From: Thalassospira sp. TSL5-1
Lineage (GTDB): Bacteria > Pseudomonadota > Alphaproteobacteria > Rhodospirillales > Thalassospiraceae
Length of the DNA: 64,000 nt
Direction: 5' to 3'
Assembly: GCF_001907695.1 (NCBI RefSeq)
Contig: NZ_KV880638.1
Location: 1,178,882 to 1,242,881, forward strand
Shown: piece after piece, positions 8,154-17,177 of the stretch
How the letters are laid out: every line of letters begins with the position of its first letter
Numbering within the stretch: the first letter of the stretch is position 1
Made by a program: the position numbers and the translations under genes
The notes under the pieces: generated by a model
Told to the model about the DNA's origin: nothing
Databases searched by the model: none
What the model saw: the letters and a program-made list of their open reading frames with translations, nothing else

Positions 8154-9353
8154 TCAGGCTTTGCTTTCGCGCACGCTCAGGTCGCGGCGTTCAAAGAAGG
8201 ATTTTTGCAGTTCAAGGCCAAGGCCTGGTCCTTCCATCGGATAAACATAGCCATTTTCGATTTTGGGGACTTCGGTGACAAGTTCGGTGTACCAGCCTTT
8301 ATAAAAGGCCCGGACACTTTCCTGGATCAGGGTGTTGGGCTGGCTGAAAGACATATGAATGGCGGCCGCAAAGCCGACAGGGCCGATGCAGTCATGCGGG
8401 GCAAAGGGCCGATGCCAGGTTTCGGCAAGGGCGGCAATTTTCTTGCCTTCGGTCAAACCGCCGGTCCAGCACAAATCGACCATGACCACATGGGTGGCAT
8501 CACGGTCAAGCATGTCCTTGTAAGGCCAGCGTGACCCCAGCGTTTCGCTGGCACAGGTCCAAACGTCGGTGGAAGCTGCAAATTCCGCCAGCGCCTGGGG
8601 CGAATTCATGCGGATCGGGTCTTCGTACCAGGTGGGATTGAACTGTTCGAGGGTACGGGCGATTTTCTTGGCGGTCGGCAGGTTCCATTGTGAATGGAAT
8701 TCCACCATGATTTCCATTTTATCGCCAACAGCCTTGCGGATTTCCTCGAACGGGCGGACCGCCTTTTTCATTTGTTCGGCGGTGATGTATTGGCCGCGTG
8801 TTTCGGCTGCCATCGGGTCAAACGGCCAGATTTTCATGGCCGTAATACCGGATTCCAGCAGGTTTTCGGCCAGTTCCGCCGGGCGGTTCATAAAGCCATC
8901 CAGGTCCTCGTAGGGGCCTTCGGCATCACCCAAATTCCAGTTTGATACCGGCTTGATATTGTTGGTGCGCACATAACGATACCCGGCACAGGTATTGTAA
9001 ATCCGGATTTTATCCCAGCACTGGCCGCCCAGCATTTGATGAACCGGCAGGCCGCACACCTTGCCAAAGATGTCCCACAGGGCAATGTCGATGGCCGATG
9101 CCGCGCGATATTCCGCCCCGGTGGAGGACTGCGCCATTGGCAGATTGACCATTTCCTTGTGCAGGGCTTCGATATGCAGCGGATTTTGCCCGATCAGGCG
9201 CCCGGCCAGGGTTTCGTGGATGTGGGCTTCAACCGCACCGGCCCCATAAAATGTTTCCCCAAGTCCTGTAATTCCGGCATCGGTTTCGACATGGACCCAA
9301 AGAACGTTGGCAAATTCGGCCACGCGGTAGGTTTTGATGGATGTAATTTTCAT
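8154..9353 (-). CDS. mandelate racemase/muconate lactonizing (enolase superfamily) sugar-acid dehydratase, 399 aa
   Basis: Enolase-superfamily fold with capping domain at residues 1-120 and TIM barrel after it. Candidate metal ligands are Glu in MVEFHSQWN, Glu in WYEDPI and Glu in CASETLGSRW. A general acid/base Lys is in TAMKIWPFDP and a His in PFAPHDCIGPVG. The Glu-Glu-Glu ligands and the late APHD His fit the acid-sugar dehydratase branch (galactonate, gluconate or mannonate dehydratases). It would convert a hexonate to 2-keto-3-deoxy acid. It lies between the TRAP permease and idnO in one operon. The exact hexonate is not determinable by eye. Confidence 0.8.
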   Translation of the reverse strand: MKITSIKTYRVAEFANVLWVHVETDAGITGLGETFYGAGAVEAHIHETLAGRLIGQNPLHIEALHKEMVNLPMAQSSTGAEYRAASAIDIALWDIFGKVCGLPVHQMLGGQCWDKIRIYNTCAGYRYVRTNNIKPVSNWNLGDAEGPYEDLDGFMNRPAELAENLLESGITAMKIWPFDPMAAETRGQYITAEQMKKAVRPFEEIRKAVGDKMEIMVEFHSQWNLPTAKKIARTLEQFNPTWYEDPIRMNSPQALAEFAASTDVWTCASETLGSRWPYKDMLDRDATHVVMVDLCWTGGLTEGKKIAALAETWHRPFAPHDCIGPVGFAAAIHMSFSQPNTLIQESVRAFYKGWYTELVTEVPKIENGYVYPMEGPGLGLELQKSFFERRDLSVRESKA

Positions 9354-9372
9354 TATTTGATCCGAATTCAGG

Positions 9373-10677
9373 TTATTTGAGAATTTCAGGCAGCCAGAGC
9401 GCGACGTTCGGGAAGGCCAGCATCACCACCAGGAAGGCGATCTGAATCAGCATGAACGGCCAGAGCGAGGCAAATATCGTTTGCAGGGTGATTTCGGGCG
9501 GGGCGACGCTTTTTAAATAAAAGGCGGCAGGCCCAAAAGGCGGCGACAGGAAGGCAACCTGCATGGTCAGCGAGAACAGGACCCCGAACCAGATCGGGTC
9601 ATAGCCAAGCTGTACGACAATCGGGACAAAGATGGGAATGGTCAGCAGCAAAATGCCGATCCAGTCCATGAAAAGTCCCAGGATGATAAAGATCGCCATC
9701 ATCAGCATGATGGTTACAACCGGGGCCACATCCAGCCCGGTGATCATGCCGGTGACATAACGCTGGCCGCCCGACAGGTTATAAACCGCAATCAGGGTGG
9801 CGGCACCAAATGTCACCCACAGAATGATCCCGCAGGATTGCAGTGTGCGCGTCAGCGATTGCCACAGCATTTTGATATCCAGCTCACCGCGCAGCGTAAT
9901 GATGACCAACGTCATGCCCACGGCAATCCCGGCCGCCTCGGTGATCGAGGTAATGCCCCCGTAAATACAGCCAAACACAATCATGATCAGCGCAAACAAA
10001 GGCAGAATGCCACGCAGGAAATCCCGGCGGGAGAACGGGGCGGTTTTTTCAGCTGGTTTGGGGGTCAGATTGGGATTGAGCGTGCAACGGATAAAGATAT
10101 AGGCAAAATAGGCACTTGCCAGCGCAAAGCCGGGAATGAAAGAGGCCAGAAACAGTTTCTGCACCGAGACATCGGCCGTTAGGCCATAGATGATCAGCAC
10201 GATTGAGGGCGGGACCATCGTACCAAGCGAGCCGCCGGCACAAATGATGCCAATCGAGAGTTTGCGGTCATATTGCAGGCGCATCATTTGCGGCAATGCA
10301 ATCAGACCGAGCAGGACAATTTCCCCGCCGATAATGCCGCTGATGGCGGCCATAAAGACCGAAATGATCAGGGTGACGGTGGCAACACCGCCTTTGAGAT
10401 GACCAAATATCTTGAACAGCGCGTCATAAAGGTCCTGGGCCAGGCTGGAACGTTCCAGCAGGGTCGCCATCAGAATGAATAATGGCACCGACAGCAGGGA
10501 ATATTCCGTTGCCAGCCCGTAAATGGTTTTATGGGCGAGCGCGATGACATTGGGGCCGAATTTGAAATAACTGACAAGGACGGCCAGTGACCCTGCGGCG
10601 AATGACAGCGGAACGCCAATTGCCATCAGCAGGAACACGCCCCCGACAAGAATGATGGAGACAAGTTCAATCGACAC
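9373..10677 (-). CDS. dctM: TRAP transporter large permease (DctM family), 434 aa
   Basis: Very hydrophobic protein with about 12 membrane segments, and the DctM signatures VPLFILMATLLERSS, ISGIIGGEIVLLGLIALPQM, GGSLGTMVPPSIVLIIYG, and the late VQLGYDPIWFGVLFSLTMQ block. It is the Na+-coupled translocation subunit of a tripartite ATP-independent transporter. The start is GTG at 10677, which has GGAGG 5 bases upstream and overlaps the end of dctQ by 11 bases; in-frame codons further upstream lie inside dctQ. With the neighbouring enzymes it most likely imports a sugar acid such as idonate or another hexonate (inference). Confidence 0.9.
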   Translation of the reverse strand: MSIELVSIILVGGVFLLMAIGVPLSFAAGSLAVLVSYFKFGPNVIALAHKTIYGLATEYSLLSVPLFILMATLLERSSLAQDLYDALFKIFGHLKGGVATVTLIISVFMAAISGIIGGEIVLLGLIALPQMMRLQYDRKLSIGIICAGGSLGTMVPPSIVLIIYGLTADVSVQKLFLASFIPGFALASAYFAYIFIRCTLNPNLTPKPAEKTAPFSRRDFLRGILPLFALIMIVFGCIYGGITSITEAAGIAVGMTLVIITLRGELDIKMLWQSLTRTLQSCGIILWVTFGAATLIAVYNLSGGQRYVTGMITGLDVAPVVTIMLMMAIFIILGLFMDWIGILLLTIPIFVPIVVQLGYDPIWFGVLFSLTMQVAFLSPPFGPAAFYLKSVAPPEITLQTIFASLWPFMLIQIAFLVVMLAFPNVALWLPEILK

Positions 10678-11194
10678 GGTTGTCCTCCGCGACGGTCTCG
10701 GCATTTGCCGGTTGGGAGCCAAGGAATTTTTTAACGCAGTGAATGACGGCGTAAATGGCCATCAGGGCGGCTGTTATGACAATGGCCGGTTTGACTGTTG
10801 CCGGAATGGGCGGATTCCAGGCTGACCCATAGGGTTCCCAGTTGATCAGGGCATTCCAGGAACTGGGTGCGCCAAACCACGCAACGCCCAGACAAAAGGT
10901 CAGGGTGCAGATCAGCGTGATGAGATCGAATATTCTTTGTAACCAGGAAGGCGAGGCATCGTAGAGCACGGTGATGCGCAAATGCTGTTGGCGCTGCATG
11001 GCATAAAGACCGGCTGCCAAAAACACGATGGCCGAAAGCCACAAGGCGAGTTCGTTTGCCCAGATGGTGGGCGATTTGAAGATATACCGGGCGACGACCT
11101 CGTAGAAAGTCACGCCGACAATGACCAATAGAAGAATTGAAAACAGTGCGACAATGAATTGGAAGCTGTACACACTTTTGGGGGTTGCTTGCAT
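10667..11194 (-). CDS. dctQ: TRAP transporter small permease (DctQ family), 175 aa
   Basis: Small membrane protein with four predicted helices: residues about 12-32, 47-65, 87-107, and 130-150. The DctQ-type motif FYEVVARYIFKSPTIWANELALWL (quoted in part: EVVARYIF, then WANELA) is clear. It bridges the binding protein and the large permease. GGAGGTCAAA precedes the ATG. The gene overlaps dctM and follows dctP by 62 bases, completing a P-Q-M set. Confidence 0.9.
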   Translation of the reverse strand: MQATPKSVYSFQFIVALFSILLLVIVGVTFYEVVARYIFKSPTIWANELALWLSAIVFLAAGLYAMQRQQHLRITVLYDASPSWLQRIFDLITLICTLTFCLGVAWFGAPSSWNALINWEPYGSAWNPPIPATVKPAIVITAALMAIYAVIHCVKKFLGSQPANAETVAEDNRVD

Positions 11195-11256
11195 TTTGAC
11201 CTCCAGTTTGTCTCCCCGGGAGGACGATCCTCCCGGGGTGTTTTTCCAACTAAAGG

Positions 11257-12282
11257 TCAGTCGAGGATGCCGATTTTCTTCATGTAAGCGACATGGGAAT
11301 CATAGGCTTCTTTGGCTTCGGGGCTTCTGGTTGCCCATTCAGCCCAGACTTTGCGTGCGGCCTCGCGGAATTTTTTCCGGTCTTCCGTGCTCCAGTCTTC
11401 AAGAACGATGCCCTGTTTGGTCAGTTCAGCAGCGGCTTTCTGGTCGGCCTCGGTTGACTCCTTGATGACTTCGGGGTCAATGGTGGCAATGGCTTTTTCC
11501 AATGCAGCGTGCTGTGCGTCGCTCATGGCTTTCCATTTATCGAGATTGACCGTGATATGTTCGATCGGCATCGAATGGAAACCGGGATAGGTCGCGTATT
11601 TGGCAATGTCATACAGGCCCAGTCCCTTGTTTACCGCAAGGGTCGAGGCATCTGCCCCCGAAACCGTACCCGCCGACATGGCGGTGAACACTTCGCCAAA
11701 TGGCATCACAACCGGGCCCGCACCCAGTTTTTCAAAAATTTCAGATTCCATGCCGGGCGGTGAACGGAATTTCCAGCCCTTCAGGTCCGCGATGCCCTTA
11801 AGCGGCGTGGTCGAGCTTAAGGCCTCTGGCGTGGCTACAAAAACACCGATCAGGTGCATGTTGTATTTTTCGTAAAGTGTATTTGCCAGCTTGAGGCCGC
11901 CATCGGCATACCAGCCCAAAAGCTGTTCGGGCTTGCTGTATCCGCCCATGATGTCGCCGTAAAACTGAAAGGCGGGGTTCTTGCCCGTGATGTAACCCGC
12001 TCCGGTCGCATCCCCGTCAATGATGCCCATGCTTGCGGCTTCAAATGCTTCGCTGGCATTCACAACCGACGAGCTGGTGTGCATTTCGATCTGGATGGTA
12101 TTGTTGGAATATTCCTTTGCCAGTTCTGCAAAGCGCAACAGGGCCTTGCCCTGCAAGGATGTGGCGGCATGATGGGTCTGGAATTGCAACTGCATGGTTT
12201 CATCTGCGAAAGCATGGGTTGCCGATAAGGCCATGAAACTTGTTGCTGTCAGTGTGGCCAGAATTTTTGTTAGTTTTTTCAT
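11257..12282 (-). CDS. dctP: TRAP transporter substrate-binding protein (DctP family), 341 aa
   Basis: Periplasmic binding protein with signal peptide (MKKLTKILATLTATSFMALS, Ala-rich cleavage site near residue 27). DctP landmarks include FAELAKEYSNNTIQIEMH, the LKGWKFRSPPG segment in which the Arg normally salt-bridges a carboxylate ligand, and VVMPFGEVFTAMSAGTVSG. This points to an organic acid ligand. GGAGGAACC lies before ATG 12282; an upstream in-frame extension has no such site. First gene of the minus-strand operon that ends with idnD, and preceded by the decamer-repeat operator at 12302-12324. Confidence 0.9.
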   Translation of the reverse strand: MKKLTKILATLTATSFMALSATHAFADETMQLQFQTHHAATSLQGKALLRFAELAKEYSNNTIQIEMHTSSSVVNASEAFEAASMGIIDGDATGAGYITGKNPAFQFYGDIMGGYSKPEQLLGWYADGGLKLANTLYEKYNMHLIGVFVATPEALSSTTPLKGIADLKGWKFRSPPGMESEIFEKLGAGPVVMPFGEVFTAMSAGTVSGADASTLAVNKGLGLYDIAKYATYPGFHSMPIEHITVNLDKWKAMSDAQHAALEKAIATIDPEVIKESTEADQKAAAELTKQGIVLEDWSTEDRKKFREAARKVWAEWATRSPEAKEAYDSHVAYMKKIGILD

Positions 12283-12301
12283 ATCTTTGGTTCCTCCCTT
12301 A

Positions 12302-12324
12302 TTTGATATTTTGTGATATTTCAC
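12302..12324 (-). promoter_or_regulatory. probable GntR operator (tandem TGATATTT decamers) before the TRAP/sugar-acid operon
   Basis: Read on the plus strand, TGATATTTTG is followed directly by TGATATTTCA, a direct repeat with a 10-base period. The 23-base segment is identical in 22 positions to the reverse complement of 13275-13297 before the hydroxyacid dehydrogenase. It begins 20 bases before the dctP start, inside the expected promoter. The GntR gene lying between the two sites is the natural candidate for binding. Confidence 0.7.
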
Positions 12325-12453
12325 GGAACATCAGTACCATGACTTGCCAAAAGGCTTCAACAGGTTTTGCTTTCCCAGTTGGGGTAAAATGTATATACCT
12401 TATTGAATAACAACAAAAATATTGTGAATTTTTTGAAATTGCAGAGAGAAATA

Positions 12454-13215
12454 ATGGCGCTGAAACAGGAAGATAAGGTGTTTTCAGGCGGTGGTTCCGA
12501 CCTTGGCAAGGCCGGTGCGGCAGGGGGCAAAAACCTGAACGAGGTTGCCTATAATACGCTTGAAGAACTCATCGTGACCTGTGAATTACAGCCGGGCAGT
12601 TTTTTGCGGATTCAGGATTTGCAAACTGCAACCGGCATTAGCCGAACGCCTGTGCACCAGGCCGTTACGCGCCTGGCCGCGGATACGCTGATGATCATTC
12701 AGCCGCGTCAGGGCATCCAGATTGCGCCGATTGATTTAACCCGCACCCATTTGTTGCTTCGTCTTCGACGCGATATGGAGCGATTCGTGGTTTCCCTGGC
12801 CAGCGAGCGTGCCAGTACGTCTCATAGAAGCCAGATGCGCCATTTGATCGGGCTTTTGTCACGGCACCGCGACGATATGACAATTGTGGAATTTAACGAA
12901 TTTGACCGGCGTATTGACCAGATCATGCTCGGGGCCTGCGGCGAGCCTTTCCTGGAATATACCCTGCGTCCGTTACATACGATTTTCCGCCGTCTTGGCT
13001 GGATCTATCATACCCAGACTGATCAAGGGGCGTCTTTGGATCTGACGATAGACAGTCACCTTGACGTGCTAAATGCGGTTGTTGGCGGGCAAAAGGATGC
13101 GGCGTTAATCGCGTCTGACAGGTTGATTGATTTTGTCGATGCCATGTTCCCCATTCTTGAAGCCGGCATTGCGCCCAGCATCTTTGATGTTACACAGGAC
13201 TTCGACCCGTTCTGA
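12454..13215 (+). CDS. GntR-family transcriptional regulator (FadR subfamily), 253 aa
   Basis: N-terminal winged helix (about residues 30-95) with EVAYNTLEELIVTCELQPGS, the recognition part TGISRTPVHQAVTRL, and the wing PRQGIQIAPID. The C-terminal alpha-helical FCD-like ligand domain (about 100-245) has R-x2-ME near its start and DSHLDVLNAV later. The first metal-binding His of the usual D-x3-H motif appears as Asp (EFDRRIDQIM), so metal use may differ. ATG 12454 follows GAGAGA; an in-frame TTG at 12403 lacks support. Divergent from dctP, and probably controls it and the gene downstream through the shared sites at 12302 and 13275. Confidence 0.85.
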   Translation: MALKQEDKVFSGGGSDLGKAGAAGGKNLNEVAYNTLEELIVTCELQPGSFLRIQDLQTATGISRTPVHQAVTRLAADTLMIIQPRQGIQIAPIDLTRTHLLLRLRRDMERFVVSLASERASTSHRSQMRHLIGLLSRHRDDMTIVEFNEFDRRIDQIMLGACGEPFLEYTLRPLHTIFRRLGWIYHTQTDQGASLDLTIDSHLDVLNAVVGGQKDAALIASDRLIDFVDAMFPILEAGIAPSIFDVTQDFDPF

Positions 13216-13274
13216 TCGGAGAGGGCAGGCCTGAGCTAACCCGAAATGGGTTTTGCAATTTGGTTTGATGTTTT

Positions 13275-13297
13275 GTGAAATATCAGAAAATATCAAA
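13275..13297 (+). promoter_or_regulatory. second copy of the probable GntR operator, before the hydroxyacid dehydrogenase
   Basis: GTGAAATATCA, G, AAAATATCAAA on the plus strand equals the reverse complement of 12302-12324 except for one base. Tandem ATATCA units are again 10 bases apart. It lies 35-57 bases before the GTG of the dehydrogenase, in an AT-rich promoter stretch. The paired sites define a small GntR regulon. Confidence 0.7.
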
Positions 13298-13331
13298 ATG
13301 AAATTAATGATAACCAAATATGGGAGGAATC

Positions 13332-14303
13332 GTGAAAGTTGTTTTTCATGGCGCGAATGCGTCCACTTTCTACCCCGGCTTTGCTGAGCTGCTGGATGAT
13401 CAACATGATCTGATCCTGTTGGATGATGCTCTGACAGACCCGGCAGATCAGCAGGCCTATGAGAATGCCGATGTTATTATTGGCATCAAATTCAACGGCG
13501 ACATGCCCAAACCGGCCAAGCTGAAGCTTTATCAGGTACCCGGTGCCGGATATGACGGGATCGCGACGGCGGAGCTATCGGAAGATACCCATCTTTGTAA
13601 CTGTTTTGGTCATGAAATCGCGATTGCGGAATATGCAATGGCCGCCTTGTTGTCGCGCCATGTGCCGCTTGCCGATGCCGACCAGCGTTTGCGCAAGGGG
13701 GACTGGAAATATTGGGCCGGTGGACCGTCTGGCGTTAGAACGGAGCTTGGTGACACCACGATTGGCATTCTTGGTTACGGGCATATCGGCAAAGAAATTG
13801 CCCGGCGCGCCAAGGGCTTTGGCATGACGGTGCATGCGGCCAACCGTTCAGAAATTAATGACCCGGCGGTGGTTGATCAGTGTTATGCACTGCGCGACTT
13901 TGGCAAAATGCTGCCGCATGTGGATGTTGTGGTAAATACCTTGCCATTGGCAACAGGTACGGTTGGGCTGATTGACGCCGGTGCCTTTGCACATATGCAG
14001 GCACATGCTGTTTTCATGAATGTTGGCCGGGGCGGCGTTGTTGACGAAGATGCCCTGTATACGGCCCTGAAAAATAACCAGATCGCACATGCTTTTATCG
14101 ATACCTGGTATATCTACCCCAATGCGCCAACGGCTGTTACCCAGCCGTCGAAACATCCTTTTTCGGATCTCGCGAATATTACCATGACGCCGCATATGTC
14201 GGGCTGGACGCACGGCACGATTGAACGCCGTAAAAAGGCGATGGCAAACAATATCAACCTGATTGCCCAAGGGCAGGTGCCGATTAATCTGATTGCCAAA
14301 TAA
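13332..14303 (+). CDS. D-2-hydroxyacid dehydrogenase family NAD(P)-binding protein with altered active site, 323 aa
   Basis: NAD-binding domain of the D-isomer specific 2-hydroxyacid dehydrogenases: GILGYGHIGKEIA (about residues 145-157), GRGGVVDEDAL with the catalytic Arg, and TPHMSGWTHGT with the catalytic His. The usual catalytic Glu in the DVF-x2-EP stretch is replaced: the sequence reads IDTWYIYPNAP, placing Tyr at that position. It may therefore reduce or bind an unusual 2-keto acid. The start is GTG 13332, since GGGAGGA lies 5 bases before it; ATG 13320 would put the ribosome site inside the gene. Followed by a strong terminator. Confidence 0.83.
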   Translation: MKVVFHGANASTFYPGFAELLDDQHDLILLDDALTDPADQQAYENADVIIGIKFNGDMPKPAKLKLYQVPGAGYDGIATAELSEDTHLCNCFGHEIAIAEYAMAALLSRHVPLADADQRLRKGDWKYWAGGPSGVRTELGDTTIGILGYGHIGKEIARRAKGFGMTVHAANRSEINDPAVVDQCYALRDFGKMLPHVDVVVNTLPLATGTVGLIDAGAFAHMQAHAVFMNVGRGGVVDEDALYTALKNNQIAHAFIDTWYIYPNAPTAVTQPSKHPFSDLANITMTPHMSGWTHGTIERRKKAMANNINLIAQGQVPINLIAK

Positions 14304-14378
14304 TAGTCCGTGCCTGATCATGGTTCGAGGGCTTGATTTCGGCGTGTCTCGATCTGTGCGTCAGACAGCATGTTCTAA

Positions 14379-14417
14379 ATCCCTCCGGTCTGTTTGATGC
14401 AGCCGGAGGGATTTTTT
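14379..14417 (+). terminator. strong Rho-independent terminator after the hydroxyacid dehydrogenase
   Basis: A perfect 10-bp stem (ATCCCTCCGG and CCGGAGGGAT) with a 14-base loop is followed by TTTTT. It separates the GntR/dehydrogenase unit from the nickel operon. The remaining gap of about 340 bases between the two genes otherwise holds only the nik promoter and operator. Confidence 0.9.
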
Positions 14418-14565
14418 GTATCGGCAAGACGATTTTGATAGCTGCCTACCCGTACTTATGGCTGGTCAAAATGACGGAAAATGGCTTTATCACACCGCTG
14501 GTTTTAACCTGACTTTATGGCGCGGCCTTGCCGGTTTTCCTGAAAAAAGATTTCGGTTCAGTTGC

Positions 14566-14595
14566 TTGACTTTGTCCCAGTTGCGATTGTATGAA
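14566..14595 (+). promoter_or_regulatory. probable sigma-70 promoter of nikABCDE
   Basis: TTGACT at 14566-14571 and TATGAA at 14590-14595 are separated by 18 bases and match -35 and -10 elements. The -10 overlaps the left half of the NikR-type site, so a bound repressor would block RNA polymerase. Confidence 0.55.
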
Positions 14596-14615
14596 CTTTG
14601 CGTAAAGTTTCATAC
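14589..14615 (+). promoter_or_regulatory. NikR-type operator before nikA
   Basis: GTATGA and TCATAC half-sites are present in inverted orientation, as in the Escherichia coli NikR operator. The dyad extends outwards (ATTGTATGAA at 14586 and TTCATACAAT ending at 14618), and an inner CTTT/AAAG pair continues it. The spacer is 15 bases here; the E. coli site has 16. It lies 29 bases before nikA. No nikR gene is in the window. Confidence 0.75.
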
Positions 14616-14643
14616 AATTTTATACGATTGGGGCGCGTGATTA

Positions 14644-16230
14644 ATGTGGGATCGTATCGCAAGACGGGTCTGTCTGTTCTGTTCGGTGCTTGCCGTTTCG
14701 ATGGTGGGGGTACAGCCGGGTTTTGCCGGGCCAGTCCTGAATTTTTCCTGGCCGCAAAATGTGGGGCCGCTGAACCCGCATCTTTATTCGCCCAATCAGA
14801 TGTTCGCCCAAAACATGGTCTACGAACCATTGGTAAAATATCGTGCCGATGGAACGGTGGGCCCGTGGCTGGCGCAAAGCTGGCAGGTATCGGATGATGG
14901 CCGTTCCTATCATTTCAGGCTGCGCCAGGATGTCACCTTCTCGAATGGGGAGGCGTTTGATGCGGTAGCCGTGGTTGCTAATTTTGACGCTGTGCTGGCC
15001 AATCGCGCGCGCCATGCGTGGCTGGAGCTGGCCAACCAGATTGTCGATGTCACCGCTAGTGACGCATATGACGTTACCCTGACTTTAAAGGACCCGTATT
15101 ATCCGGTCTTGCAGGAACTGGCCTTGCCGCGTCCGTTTCGCTTCATTGCCCCGTCGCAATTCATTGATGGTGGCACGAAGAACGGTATCAAACAGCCGAT
15201 AGGTACCGGGCCGTGGATATTGCACGAAACCCGTTTGGGGGAGGACGATGTTTTTGTCCGTAATGACCATTATTGGGGCCCAAAGCCATCGTATCAACAA
15301 ATCACGGTCAAGGTTATTCCTGATCCAAATAGCCGGGCGGTTGCCTTTGAAACCGGTCAGATCGACCTGATTTACGGTACGGATGGCCCGATTTCGCCCG
15401 ATACCTTTGAACGGTTTCGCACATCAGGGCGCTACTTTGCCGAATTATCCGCCCCGTTTGAAAGCCAGATGCTGGCACTAAACACCAACCGTGGACCAAC
15501 CCGCGACCGGGCGGTGCGCCTTGCCATTAATCATGCGGTGAACAAGGATTTGATCATCGACAAGGTTCTGTATGGCACGCAGAAACGGGCCGATACCCTG
15601 TTTGCCCCCAATGTGCCTTATGCCGATATTGGCTTGAAACCTTATGAATTCGATCCCAAGCAGGCTTCGGCGTTGCTGGACCAGGGCGGCTGGGTCCTGC
15701 CTGAAGGTGGGAAAATCCGGATCAAGGATGGCAAGCCGCTTCAGATTGATCTGTCCTTTGTCGGTACCGATGCGGTTGCCAAATCCATTGCCGAAATTGT
15801 GCAGGCGGATTTGCGCAAGGTCGGCATTGATGTTGCCTTGATTGGCGAGGAAGAAAGCAGCATCTATGCCCGCCAGCGTGATGGCCGGTTTGGCATGATC
15901 TTTAACCGCACATGGGGCGCACCCTATGATCCACATGCCTTTGTCAGTTCCATGCGTGTGCCTTCCCATGCCGATTATCAGGCCCAGCTTGGCCTGCCGG
16001 ACAAGGCAAAGATTGATGCCGAAATTTCGCAGGTTTTGATCGAGACGGACGCGCAAAAACGCCGTGCGCTGTATCGCGATATTTTAACGCGCCTGCATGA
16101 CGAAGCGGTTTATTTGCCACTGACCTATGTGACGGCGGTGGCTGTTGCCAAACCGGAACTGGGCCACATCCCTTTCGGGGCGATGGCCAGCGAAATTCCC
16201 TTTGAAAAACTGGTTCCCGCCGCGCCATGA
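14644..16230 (+). CDS. nikA: nickel ABC transporter periplasmic binding protein NikA, 528 aa
   Basis: Family 5 binding protein with a signal peptide (first 28 residues, ending in GFAGP). Long stretches agree with E. coli Nik[83 protein letters not shown], and [11 protein letters not shown]. It captures nickel, probably as a chelate, in the periplasm for NikBC. Length matches (E. coli NikA 524). First gene of nikABCDE, under the NikR-type operator. Its stop overlaps the nikB start. Confidence 0.95.
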   Translation: MWDRIARRVCLFCSVLAVSMVGVQPGFAGPVLNFSWPQNVGPLNPHLYSPNQMFAQNMVYEPLVKYRADGTVGPWLAQSWQVSDDGRSYHFRLRQDVTFSNGEAFDAVAVVANFDAVLANRARHAWLELANQIVDVTASDAYDVTLTLKDPYYPVLQELALPRPFRFIAPSQFIDGGTKNGIKQPIGTGPWILHETRLGEDDVFVRNDHYWGPKPSYQQITVKVIPDPNSRAVAFETGQIDLIYGTDGPISPDTFERFRTSGRYFAELSAPFESQMLALNTNRGPTRDRAVRLAINHAVNKDLIIDKVLYGTQKRADTLFAPNVPYADIGLKPYEFDPKQASALLDQGGWVLPEGGKIRIKDGKPLQIDLSFVGTDAVAKSIAEIVQADLRKVGIDVALIGEEESSIYARQRDGRFGMIFNRTWGAPYDPHAFVSSMRVPSHADYQAQLGLPDKAKIDAEISQVLIETDAQKRRALYRDILTRLHDEAVYLPLTYVTAVAVAKPELGHIPFGAMASEIPFEKLVPAAP

Positions 16231-17177
16231 CAATGATTCGTTTTACCCTCAAGCGCCTTTTGTTTTTGATTCCGATGCTGTTTGTGGCTTCGGTGGCGAT
16301 CTTTTTGATGTTGCGTTTGGGACCAAGCGACCCGGCGATGGATTATCTGCGCTTATCCCGCGTGCCGCCAACGCCCCAGGCGCTGGAAAATGCGCGGCAG
16401 ATGCTGGGCCTCGATTTGCCAATTACGGTTCAGTATTTTACCTGGCTGGGTAATGCCCTGCATCTTGATTTCGGCGTATCCTATGCACTTCAGCGCCCGG
16501 TTTTGGCTGATATTCTGCATTACCTGCCCGCAACCCTGGAGCTTGCCGGTGTCGCGCTGCTGTTAACGCTGGCGGTGTCGATCCCGCTTGGCATGTGGGC
16601 GGCGCGCCATCGCGATGGTCTGCCCGATCAGTTTGTGCGGCTGGTGGCGTTTTTGGGGGTATCGATGCCAAATTTCTGGCTTGGCTTCCTGCTGGTATGG
16701 TTACTGTCCATCGAACTGGGCTGGTTGCCGCCAATGGGGCGCGGTAGCGCCAGCCAATTGATCATGCCTGCCCTTGCGATTGCCTTTATGTCCCTGTCCA
16801 TCAATGCCCGGCTGTTGCGGGCCAGCATGCTCGAAGTGGCGGGGCAGCGGCATGTTTATTATGCGCGCCTGCGCGGGCTGGGCGCGGGACGTGTTGAACG
16901 GTCGCACATATTGCGCAACGCCCTTTTGCCGATTGTGACGGCAACCGGCATGCATGTAGGCGAATTGATTGGTGGCACCCTGATTATTGAAAGCATTTTT
17001 GGCTGGCCGGGTGTGGGCCGTTATGCTGTTTCGGCGATTTTCAATCGCGATTATCCGGTGATTCAGTGCTTTACCCTGATGATGCTGCTGGTGTTCGTTC
17101 TATGCAACCTGATGGTTGATATTGTGTATGCGTGGCTTGATCCCCGGATCCGTCTGGGTGTGGAGGAAAAGGCATGA
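16227..17177 (+). CDS. nikB: nickel ABC transporter permease NikB, 316 aa
   Basis: DppB/NikB-type permease with about six membrane helices, starting [19 protein letters not shown]. The inner-membrane-component loop (EAA-like) is at [23 protein letters not shown], shown here in part: [18 protein letters not shown]. The [16 protein letters not shown] signature follows. It forms the membrane channel with NikC. ATG overlaps the nikA stop (ATGA), indicating translational coupling. Confidence 0.93.
   Translation: MTMIRFTLKRLLFLIPMLFVASVAIFLMLRLGPSDPAMDYLRLSRVPPTPQALENARQMLGLDLPITVQYFTWLGNALHLDFGVSYALQRPVLADILHYLPATLELAGVALLLTLAVSIPLGMWAARHRDGLPDQFVRLVAFLGVSMPNFWLGFLLVWLLSIELGWLPPMGRGSASQLIMPALAIAFMSLSINARLLRASMLEVAGQRHVYYARLRGLGAGRVERSHILRNALLPIVTATGMHVGELIGGTLIIESIFGWPGVGRYAVSAIFNRDYPVIQCFTLMMLLVFVLCNLMVDIVYAWLDPRIRLGVEEKA

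Noticed and set aside
14416-14640. 74-codon frame across the nik promoter
   Set aside because: It contains the terminator tail and the NikR operator; promoter signals explain the stretch better.
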